A stretch of DNA of 64,000 bases. Origin: Begonia masoniana (Eukaryota; Streptophyta; Magnoliopsida; Cucurbitales; Begoniaceae). Location of the stretch: positions 52,405,631-52,469,630 of the forward strand of contig CM039508.1 in the NCBI GenBank assembly GCA_022432975.1, given 5' to 3'. Both the position numbers and the translations under genes were made by a program. This document shows positions 1 through 12,100 of the stretch, one piece after another. The first letter of the stretch is position 1; the number at the start of each line of letters is the position of its first letter. Under the pieces are notes generated by a model that was not told the DNA's origin, did no database searches, and worked only from the letters and a program-made list of their open reading frames with translations.

Positions 1-150
1 AAGAACCCTAAGAAAGCTTTCCTAAACTGATTTTTTATGGCGGTCAAATTATTCAAGTCCTACCCAAGTAACCCCAAAATACAAGATTGAAATCGCTAAT
101 TACTCTTAATTGTAATTACCTGGCAGAATCATTTTAAAAACAGAACCAAC

Positions 151-3100
151 CTTAGGAAAAGTCATTGTTAATGGAACGGTAGCCACAGCAAAGCCCCTTG
201 ATATTTTTTTCATTGTATCAGCCATAGGATTTCCCTCCATGCCTTCTTGCATATTGCACTGGAAAAAAGTTAGAAATCAGTCTTTTTCGTAAATTCTTAC
301 ACCGAAAAAATATCTATACAAAAAAAGTGATTATCAAGTCAAAATGATGAATTTGTAAGGCAGTAAAGCACGAGGAAAATAAAGTTGTTGCATGGTGAGG
401 AAATTTTTCTTATTAAAACAACAATACACAAACAAGCCTTACCGTAATAATAGAGCTACAAATATGAAGTTCTACACTTCTAGATTCGGAATACAACTAC
501 TACAAGGTACTTATTCACAACATCACACCCCATATTCCTTTTTCTTTTATAATTTATACTCCTACATCGTAACTTCCACGAAATAACTTCCCAATAAACT
601 AAAAGACAACCAACTAACTTTCACAACTTACCTTCCCAAAAACTACTGCCACAAAATAATTTTCTAATAAACTAAAATACAACCAACAAACTTCCTCCTA
701 GTGTAAGTTTTACCAAATACAGCTCCCTAGAAGTTGCATCAGAGGTATATTAGAATTCTAACTTTCAACACAGGAAATCAACACTAAAATAGTGTTGATT
801 GTAGGACTAGTTTTATCATCATATTAAAATCAAATTCAATTTGATAACATAGATATTAGAGACTCTTGTTAACTAACTGTTTAACTGTCTCTAGCTAAAA
901 AACAGTAAAACAAATCTCCTTTGCCGATGCATCACTTGCTTTCTAGCTTCCCCTTTTCCTCCTTGCATAAGTTAACCTCAAGGGAGCTTTATAATTACCT
1001 GCCGCTCAAAGACTCGCCTTGTCCTCAGGTTGGAATGTGGGGAGTTGATTGTGAATTTTAGCTGAATACTTCCCATGTTGCTTCATAAGCCAGAAGATCT
1101 TTCCACTTTTCTAAACACTAAAAGTTATTAGCTAAGACTTTAGTGTCAAATTTCACTTCTAATAATAGTTCCACCTCTGCCACCCACTCAAATCATCTGC
1201 CAAACATCCTGGAAATGGCCTTGGTACTATTATAGCTCCCCGAGCGGCCAATATTAATTATACACGAGAGACTTGATGGATGGTTGCCATGTTTGGAAAT
1301 TGTAGCTTGTATGCTATATGAGACCATTTTTTTTTTATAATTGTGCAAGGTCCAACGAATCTCGGTCATAGTTTCTCATTTGCTTTTTTAGACAAAGACT
1401 TTCGTCCATACAGTTGTAGCTTTAAGAACTCTAGATCACCCTCGGAGAAAGAAATATCTCTCCTTTGCTTGTTAGTTGAGATCGTCTTCCTCCATTGTGC
1501 TCAATTCAAATGATGTTTTGGTGACTCTAAAGTGTCATCTCTTTCCTTTAACCGTTGTTCTGATGAGGGTGTATTTCTTCTACAGCGCCTGCTCTTGATC
1601 CCAGGAACTCCCTGCAAAAAGAACAACGACAGCAAGAACAAAATCACACCCACACAACAGTGAAACCACAAGTCTGGAAATCAACCACAGACTCGGTTGT
1701 ATAGCATAATAGGCAAAATGATATTCAATACAATACTCTCTTCTTCACTCCCTTTTATTTTCTCTTAACAGACTCTTGATTCTCTCTCTCTCCTAGTCAC
1801 GTAACGGTATGTCAGAAAATCTCATCTCCCACTATATTCCTCCACTACTAACAAACTTCTTCCTTTTGTAAACTTTACCAAATAAACCTCCATTAGACGA
1901 TGAATCTAGTGCAACATTACTCCCCCCTTTGAGAAAGACCTTGTCCTCAAGGTCAAAATCAGGAAAACGAATTCGCAGCTCCGATAAGGGTTCCCAAGAC
2001 GCTTCCTCAGGTGAACGGTTGAGCCATTGGATCAGCACTTCGGTGTGGGTCGGTAGTGAGCGAAGAGCTAAGATTTTCTCCGGATAAAGCAGAGAAGATT
2101 CCCCATGAGAATCATCCAAAACAACCGGAATCAAAGAAGGGGAATGAGGACCCACTACCTTTTTGAGCTTAGAGACATGAAAAACCGGATGAACTTTAGA
2201 CCCACTTGGTAAGTTAAGTTTATAAGCGACTGCTCCAATCTTGCTGATGATTTCAAAAGGTCCATAGTAACGTGGGGACAATTTATTGTTCTTGTGCTGC
2301 TGAATGGATTGTTGGCGGAATGGTTGAAGTTTGAGCCACGCTAATTCACCCACAACAAACTGACGATCAACCCGTTTTTCATCCGCTAGTTTCTTCATAC
2401 GCTGCTGTGCTCGTATCAAATTGTTGCGTAAAAGTTTGAGTAATTCATCCCGATCACACAACTGCTGATCGATGTCCCCCACTGTAGTTTTCCCGCCGCA
2501 ATAACGAATGATGGTTAGAGGCTCTCTACCATATAACGCCTTGAATGGTGACATATTAACAGCACTCTGAAAATTGGTATTATACCAATATTCGGCCCAG
2601 CTAAGCCATTTGCTCCAATATTTCGGGCGGTCGGAGGTGAAACATCGTAAATAAGCCTCAAGACAACGATTAACCACTTCCGTCTGTCCGTCTGTTTGTG
2701 GATGATAAGATGAACTCATATTGAGACGAGTTTGATGGAGGCGAAAAAATTCTCTCCAAAAGGAGCTGGTAAAAAGTTTATCTCGATCGCTGACGATGCT
2801 TCTTGGAACACCGTGTAGTCGAACAATTTCTTTGCAGAAAATTTCAGCCACCATTTTAGCCGTAAATGGATGTTTCAACATCAGAAAATGAGCATATTTC
2901 GTAAGCCTATCAACGACGACCAAAATAGTGTCGAACCCGAAAGATTTGGGGAGGCCTTCGATGAAATCGAGAGATATGTCTTCCCAAACCATTTCTGGAA
3001 TTGGCAGTGGTTGTAATAAGCCAGCGGGACTAGAGGACTCCACCTTGTTGCGTTGACAAATAGCACAACTAGCCACTGTTTTTTGAACATCCTTGGATAG

Positions 3101-6100
3101 ACCCTTCCAATAAACATTCGAGCTAATCCGTTTGAAAAAACGCCAAACCCCCGAATGACTGCCCACCGGTGAACAATGAAATTCATCCAAAAGTTGCTGT
3201 TTAAGGCTAGAATTTTTGGGCAATATGATCTTACCTTTGTAGAGGAGAATTCCACTGCATAACTCAAAGCGATGGTCCACATTTTTGTTTTGCAAAATTG
3301 CTTCTCGAATTCCATTTAAAACCGGATCAACGGTAATTTCTTTGTCCAAAATGGTCAAATCTAAGAACTGCGGTGAGGAAAGGGAGAGCAATACCTCCGA
3401 ATCCTCCCAACCGCCACGTCTGGACAACGCATCCGCTGCCTTATTCTCCTTCCCAGCTTTATAAATAATTTTGAAGTCAAAACCGATCAATTTGAGAAGC
3501 CATTTTTGCTGTTGAGGGGTAGACAAACGCTGTTCCAAGAGGAATTTGAGAGACTTTTGATCCGTGAATATAGTAAACGTGTGGCCCAACAAATAAGAAC
3601 GCCATTTTTGCACCGCAAGTACTAAAGACATGAGTTCTCTTTTATACACGGATTTAGCCTTATGATTAGGAGATAATCCCTTGCTGAAATAAGCTATAGG
3701 TCGGCCATGTTGCATGAGAACAGCTCCGAGACCATCCCCCGATGCGTCCACTTCTAATTCAAAAGGAGCTGTAAAGTTCGGAAGGGCTAAAACCGGTACC
3801 GTAGTCATACGTTTTTTCAACTCTAAGAAAGCCGTTTGAGCTGGTGGATTCCAATTGAAGGTGCCCTTTTTTAATAAGTCTGTAAGAGGCCGAGCGATTG
3901 ACCCATAGCCACGAACAAAACGGCAATAATAACCCGTTAGTCCTAAAAACCCTCGTAACTCCTTAACTGAAGTAGGTGTAGGCCAAGCCAACATGCATTT
4001 AATTTTATCATCCTCTGCTGCCACTCCATTTGAGTCGATAGAGTGGCCCAAATAATGAATCGATTGGCAAAAGAAATCACATTTCTTCGTGTTTAAGACA
4101 AATTCAGCATCTCGTAAAACTCCCAATACAGAGCGTAAGTGACCATAGTGAGCTGAAGCATCCCCACTATAAACCAATATGTCGTCAAGAAAGACCAAGA
4201 CAAATTTCCGTAGGAATGGTCGAAATAAATCCGTCATTATGGCTTGGAAAGTGGCGGGAGCATTCATTAAACCGAAAGGCATGACCAAGAATTCATAGTG
4301 GCCTTCGTGAGTGCGGAATGCAGTCTTTTCAATATCCTCCTCTTGCATACGGATCTGATGATAGCCACTCTTTAAATTCAATTTAGAAAACCAAGAAGCT
4401 CCATGAAGCTCATCCAAGAGTTCCTCAATAATGGGAATGAGAAATTTATCTGCCACGGTTAACTTGTTCAGTTCCCGATAATCGACATAGAAACGCCATC
4501 CTCCATCTTTTTTCTTTACTAACAAAACCGGGCTTGAGAACGGACTTCGACTAGGGCGAATTAAACCAGCGGTACACATATCACTAACCATCTTTTCAAT
4601 TTCATTTTTTTGGACGTAGGGGTAGCGATAAGGTCTAATATGTGGCGCCTTCTTTTAAGCGAATTGCATGGCAGCGAGACCTGGTAGGTGGAAGACCATC
4701 TCGGATGGAGAATATAGGCGCATATTCATGCTGGAGATTCTGTAAAAAAACCGAAGCAGCTTCAGATAAGGGAGCAGCTGTCACTGCTTCCTTCGATCTG
4801 CATTCCACAAAAAAACATTGATCCCCCTGTAATACCGATTTCACAGCTTTCTATAAAGAAATAAGTTGAAGGGACAAGGCTGTCTCCCCTACTAATTTGT
4901 ATTTGATCCCGTCGCGCCAGAAAGAAAGCCACATAAGAAAAATTAGCCTGAAAAGTGCCCAGATTCCTGAACCAGTCCATGCCCAACACTATATCAACCT
5001 CCGGAATGTGGAAAGGAAATGCTGTAATTGAAAACGGAATACCTTGAATTACTAGGGGAATATTAGAACATACGGACTTCAATGACCACTGGAATCCATC
5101 TCCCACCGAAACTGAAATAGGGGTTACCAATTGTCGAGGTAGCTTCAGAGAATAAACTGCTCGCCAACTTATGAAAGAACGTGTAGCCCCTGAGTCTATT
5201 AAAATCGAAACCGAGCGAAGGCCAATCTGCCCTAACAGTTTGAAAGAGGTAGAGCTGCTCACTCCTACCAGAGCAAATAAGGAAAGAGAAGGTTGATAAA
5301 ACATCAAACCTTCATCTCCATCTTCAGGGGTGTCGGCTGGAGGGGGCAGATCATCAGAGGAGTTCTCCAAATTATTCTCTTGGTCGTCTTCTTCGATGAT
5401 ACGCAACGCACCCTTGCATCGATGTCCAGACTGCCATGGCTCACCGCACCGAAAACATAGCTTAGCCTCACGGCGTTGCTGACGTTCGAGCTAGGAGGTC
5501 GCTGGACGAGCAGCGATGGTTTCCATCTTGGCCTGGGAAGTGGGTGCTGTTGTGGCAACTCCTTTAATAGCTAACTGTCTGGATTCGTTGGAAGGATGAT
5601 AAGTAAGTCTTTGGTTATCGCTGGAATAGTGAAAATGTGGTCTTTGATTGGAAGGATTGGGCCCTGTAGGAAACTGGGTTCTGAATCCGGAGGAAGAAGG
5701 AGGATTGGGCTTATAGCCTGATACAGAACGTTGGGCTTGGAGTTTGTCTTCATATGTTAGGGCAAGCATAAATGCTTCATAGACATTCCTGGGTCTCATA
5801 ACCTGCACATCGTGTTGCAATTCAATGGCAAGCCCATTCAAAAAAGCCGCTAAAACCGCGTCGCGATCCATACCCCGAATTTTAGCTGCCAAAATCTGAA
5901 ACTTGTCCCCATATTCCTCTACACTCCCCACTTGCTTGAGACTAATTAACTGTTCTTGCACTGATCGAATTTCTCGAGGGCCGAAACGCTGTCCCATTGC
6001 TGCTTTAATTTCCTCCCAAGTCATATTGGGCTCCTCTTCCTCTATCCATTCAAAATAATCCCAAGCCTTTCCTACCAAAAAATCTGAAATCACGTGGGCC

Positions 6101-9100
6101 CTGTCATTTGGGGAAATATGGGCCAAACGTATAAACCTCTCGGCCTTTTTGACCCAGCTGTCCCAGTCCTCCCCATCGAAGAGGGGCAGCTCCAGCTTCT
6201 GCAGAGCTTCGTTGCCAGGCCGACGAGTGAAATCAACTGGGCTATGGCGATCTCCCCTTGAAGGATAACGGAACCCGCGCCTCCGACGAGCATCGACCTG
6301 GAAATCGTTCCCCTCGTCGCCTCGAAATCGGTCACCCCTCGCAAACTGTAGTGGAGCTTCTTCTCTGTATATTTCCTCTGATCTGTGGAAGAATGGTGGG
6401 CGATCACTACTAGACCCTACAAAACGCTGGTCGATTTTCTTTAAACCAGGATCAGGTTGCATCGGCGCTTTGCCTTTGGCGTTCGAGAAGGATGGATTGC
6501 CGGTTGCTGATTCCGGCGGTGTAGGAGGTGCTGCCCGGAGGAAAACCGCCTCTGTTTTCTCGGTGAGTAACTTGAGGGCTTCTTCTATGCGGACCAAAAC
6601 TCCAGAATGGCGCTCCAACTCATTCTTGATCTCGGCGATTTCTTTATCCTGTTCCTCCATTTTATCACCACGAGTAAAAGGCTTGGCCATGGCAACGGCT
6701 CTGATACCAATGATGAGGGTGTATTTCTTCTACAGCGCCTGCTCTTGATCCCAGGAACTCCCTGCAAAAAGAACAACGACAACAAGAACAAAATCACACC
6801 CACACAACAGTGAAACCACAAGTCTGGAAATCAACCACAGACTCGGTTGTATAGCATAATAGGCAAAATGATATTCAATACAATACTCTCTTCTTCACTC
6901 CCTTTTATTTTCTCTTAACAGACTCTTGATTCTCTCTCTCTCCTAGTCACGTAACGGTATGTCAGAAAATCTCATCTCCCACTATATTCCTCCACTACTA
7001 ACAAACTTCTTCCTTTTGTAAACTTTACCAAATAAACCTCCATTAGACGATGAATCTAGTGTAACATGTTCCATGGTAGAAACTAGAGTGAAATCTCTTT
7101 CAAACCTCAAAAGTGGTGGATGATCTCTAGATTACCCAGCTTTGAATAGGGTAGTTTTATGAATGAATTATGGCTTGAATTATACCAATATTCAAACTAG
7201 TGTTACTATTTTTCCCATGTCCTCAAATTCCTCTCATCAGAAACACCTCAAGTCTGTCTCAATACTCCTGCCAACCACTTCCATCTAACCATCACTTTGA
7301 GAATGGTATGCGGTGCTTTTCTATGCATTTGTGAACCTTCTTGCCCAAATAATTCTGTCCAAAATAAACTCAGGTAAAACTGTATGTCTGAGAAAATTGT
7401 CTTAGGAAAACAATGTAACTTAAACATTTACTTCAAGAAAACCATTAACACAGTTTATATTGAGTGATAGGATAAAATGAGCATACTTACTCAATCTATC
7501 CACCACTACATATATAGTACAAATCCCTTATACTTCGGTAACTCACTAATAAAGTTCAAGGAATTTTGGCACCACTTGCCATGCCTGCAATATGCCAACT
7601 ATTCTATAGCCAAACATGATCTTAAATTCTTCTTCATTCTAATTTAGTAGCAAGGGAGCATCGATCACTGCCAGTCAAGTGGGCAAGTTTACCTTCGCCT
7701 TTCAAGAAAGTTTGAAGATCCATTTAAATAATTTAAATCACTCAGTCGTCACATACACTAGATAAGCTAGAGGTTATTACATTCAAGCATGGGATACAAA
7801 TAGTCCCTTTTCTGAGCAGATAGATTTTTAGTCGAGGAAGTTTATCAATTATAGGCGAAGCAAACCAACTTGCGAAGGCCTATAATCTAGAGAAGAATAA
7901 TGACCAAAAAAGCATAAAAAAATTGTTCAGACAAAGAAGGCCAAAAGAAATTGTTACTGAGTCATAGTGTTGAGTGAAAATTAAATAGAAAGAAATTGAG
8001 CGGATAGATTTTTAGTAGAGGAAGTTTATCAATTATATGCGAAGCAAACCAACTTGCGAATGCCTAAATTGATAATCTAGAGAATAATAATGACCAAAAA
8101 AGCATAAAAAATTGTTCGACAAAGAAGGACAAAAGAAATTGTTACTGAGTCATAGTGTTGAGTGGAAATTAAATGGAGATGAGGTGAGCAGATAGATTTT
8201 TAGTTGTAACAACCCCTTTTTCCAGTAAGATATTGTCCGCTCTGGGGATTGGGCCGTGTCCCAATATCCTCCCATCACGGCTTTGTTTGGCGAGGACTTC
8301 CCACCCAACCTGGTACTACTCTCGCCGAATCACTTTTAACTTCGGAGTTCTTATGGGATCCGTTGCCAATTGTGCTCCAAAACGCGTCTTACTATATTGG
8401 GAGGGTCTCTTTGCATATATTTCATTTCCACATACTTCCCAAAACGATGTGGAATTGTGACGACCCCCCCCCCCCCCCCCCCTTTATACGACCGAACCCT
8501 CCGGCCTAAGTCTAACCCGGGATCTGCGGAGTTTTAACTCAGCACGTCACCCTCCGGCCCGAGTCCCACTCGAGATTCGCGGAGCACTGGGTGGTTCCTT
8601 CTCATACATGTCCATTCGGGTCATCACAATCACACCCCTCGAGGGCCCAACGTCCTCGTTGGCCACATTTTCGGTTGGGTACAGACTCTGATACCATTTG
8701 TAACAACCCCTTTTTCCAGTAAGATATTGTCCGCTCTGGGGGTTGGGTCGTGGCCCAATATCCTTGTAACGATCCCAGATGGAGTCGCCACGTAATTCAT
8801 GACTTTCTTAATCAGTTAATTCTCACTTTCTGCACCTTGTTCATTATTAGTATTATTATTTTTTTTTTAATACTTAGAACTTAAAACTTAACTCGCAGAC
8901 CAAAGATCATCTGACAAAACTAAACCATCCAAAACTCCATTCTTTCACTAATCTAACAACTCATTAGTTCACAGAATCGAGCGACTATGATCGGTTATCA
9001 GATCCATGACATAATCGGGCAAAGATGAAATGCCCTCAGATCACTCGATGTGATTCTGCTCGGGCTGCATGGGTTTGCATACAACGACTGATAGGGTACA

Positions 9101-12100
9101 CATCATCCGATCTATCACGTGCACTTCGCGTGACTCAATGGACATCGCCCGGTAGAGGTCATCTACCGGTGGACACGTGCATCTCTCGTGACTCATTAAA
9201 AATCACACGACATTAGAAATACACTACATCGCTCAATCGCTAGACGACAAAATAACGTTTACATCATCCGGTGAGTAAAATACTCGACATCATCCGGTGA
9301 GTAAAATACTCGACATCATCCGGTGAGTAAAATACTCGACATCATCCGGTGACTCAATTACACTACATCTAAAGGTCACTAGACGACAAAATAACGTTTA
9401 CATCATCCGGTGACTCAATTACACTACATCTACCAGTCACTAGACGACAAAATAACGTTTACATCATCCGGTGAGTAAAATACTCGACATCATCCGGTGA
9501 GAAAAATACTCGACATCATCCGGTGAGTAAAATACTCGACATCATCCGGTGAGAAAAATACTCGACATCATCCGGTGAGTAAAATACTCGTCATCATCCG
9601 GTGAGTAAAATACTCGACATCATCCGGTGAGTAAAATACTCGACATCATCCGGTGAGTAAAATACTCGACATCATCCGGTGAGTAAAATACTCGACATCA
9701 TCCGGTGAGTAAAATACTCGACATCATCCGGTGAGTAAAATACTCGACATCATCCGGTGAGTAAAATACTCGACATCATCCGGTGAGTAAAATACTCGAC
9801 ATCATCCGGTGAGTAAAATACTCGACATCATCCGGTGAGTAAAATACTCGACATCATCCGGTGAGTAAAATACTCGACATCATCCGGTGAGTAAAATACT
9901 CGACATCATCCGGTGAGTAAAATACTCGACATCATCCGGTGAGTAAAATACTCGACATCATCCGGTGAGTAAAATACTCGACATCATCCGGTGAGTAAAA
10001 TACTCGACATCATCCGGTGAGTAAAATACTCGACATCATCCGGTGAGTAAAATACTCGACATCATCCGGTGAGTAAAATACTCGACATCATCCGGTGAGT
10101 AAAATACTCGACATCATCCGGTGAGTAAAATACTCGACATCATCCGGTGAGTAAAATACTCGACATCATCCGGTGAGTAAAATACTCGACATCATCCGGT
10201 GAGTAAAATACTCGACATCATCCGGTGAGTAAAATACTCGACATCATCCGGTGAGTAAAATACTCGACATCATCCGGTGAGTAAAATACTCGACATCATC
10301 CGGTGAGTAAAATACTCGACATCATCCGGTGAGTAAAATACTCGACATCATCCGGTGAGTAAAATACTCGACATCATCCGGTGAGTAAAATACTCGACAT
10401 CATCCGGTGAGTAAAATACTCGACATCATCCGGTGAGTAAAATACTCGACATCATCCGGTGAGTAAAATACTCGACATCATCCGGTGAGTAAAATACTCG
10501 ACATCATCCGGTGAGTAAAATACTCGACATCATCCGGTGAGTAAAATACTCGACATCATCCGGTGAGTAAAATACTCGACATCATCCGGTGAGTAAAATA
10601 CTCGACATCATCCGGTGAGTAAAATACTCGACATCATCCGGTGAGTAAAATACTCGACATCATCCGGTGAGTAAAATACTCGACATCATCCGGTGAGTAA
10701 AATACTCGACATCATCCGGTGAGTAAAATACTCGACATCATCCGGTGAGTAAAATACTCGACATCATCCGGTGAGTAAAATACTCGACATCATCCGGTGA
10801 GTAAAATACTCGACATCATCCGGTGAGTAAAATACTCGACATCATCCGGTGAGTAAAATACTCGACATCATCCGGTGAGTAAAATACTCGACATCATCCG
10901 GTGAGTAAAATACTCGACATCATCCGGTGAGTAAAATACTCGACATCATCCGGTGAGTAAAATACTCGACATCATCCGGTGAGTAAAATACTCGACATCA
11001 TCCGGTGAGTAAAATACTCGACATCATCCGGTGAGTAAAATACTCGACATCATCCGGTGAGTAAAATACTCGACATCATCCGGTGAGTAAAATACTCGAC
11101 ATCATCCGGTGAGTAAAATACTCGACATCATCCGGTGAGTAAAATACTCGACATCATCCGGTGAGTAAAATACTCGACATCATCCGGTGAGTAAAATACT
11201 CGACATCATCCGGTGAGTAAAATACTCGACATCATCCGGTGAGTAAAATACTCGACATCATCCGGTGAGTAAAATACTCGACATCATCCGGTGAGTAAAA
11301 TACTCGACATCATCCGGTGAGTAAAATACTCGACATCATCCGGTGAGTAAAATACTCGACATCATCCGGTGAGTAAAATACTCGACATCATCCGGTGAGT
11401 AAAATACTCGACATCATCCGGTGAGTAAAATACTCGACATCATCCGGTGAGTAAAATACTCGACATCATCCGGTGAGTAAAATACTCGACATCATCCGGT
11501 GAGTAAAATACTCGACATCATCCGGTGAGTAAAATACTCGACATCATCCGGTGAGTAAAATACTCGACATCATCCGGTGAGTAAAATACTCGACATCATC
11601 CGGTGAGTAAAATACTCGACATCATCCGGTGAGTAAAATACTCGACATCATCCGGTGAGTAAAATACTCGACATCATCCGGTGAGTAAAATACTCGACAT
11701 CATCCGGTGAGTAAAATACTCGACATCATCCGGTGAGTAAAATACTCGACATCATCCGGTGAGTAAAATACTCGACATCATCCGGTGAGTAAAATACTCG
11801 ACATCATCCGGTGAGTAAAATACTCGACATCATCCGGTGAGTAAAATACTCGACATCATCCGGTGAGTAAAATACTCGACATCATCCGGTGAGTAAAATA
11901 CTCGACATCATCCGGTGAGTAAAATACTCGACATCATCCGGTGAGTAAAATACTCGACATCATCCGGTGAGTAAAATACTCGACATCATCCGGTGAGTAA
12001 AATACTCGACATCATCCGGTGAGTAAAATACTCGACATCATCCGGTGAGTAAAATACTCGACATCATCCGGTGAGTAAAATACTCGACATCATCCGGTGA

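Larger units (their letters stand above)
1561..7066 (-). mobile_element. Full-length young Ty3/gypsy LTR retrotransposon
   Basis: A 5506-bp element in minus orientation, flanked by a 5-bp target-site duplication TGTTC (1556-1560 and 7067-7071). The two LTRs are 356 bp each and differ by eye at only two positions, both transitions (about 0.6%), so the insertion is recent. The LTRs begin TG and end CA in element orientation. A PBS for initiator tRNA-Met and a purine-rich PPT are in the right places. The internal region encodes gag, aspartic protease, reverse transcriptase, RNase H, integrase and a chromodomain-like C-terminus, which suggests a chromovirus-type gypsy. It inserted into the integrase region of an older gypsy element, itself in intron 6 of OXA1. 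The gag/protease part carries four disabling lesions. Confidence 0.95.

Noticed and set aside
8271..8362. Functional 5S rRNA gene
   Set aside because: Only the middle and 3' part are similar, with substitutions and deletions, and it lies within paired LTRs with PBS and PPT. Cassandra explains it.
8233..8509. Short plus-strand proteins of 75-86 residues
   Set aside because: They lie inside the Cassandra LTR and are antisense readings of a non-coding 5S-like sequence. The matching frames at 13431-13869 have the same origin.
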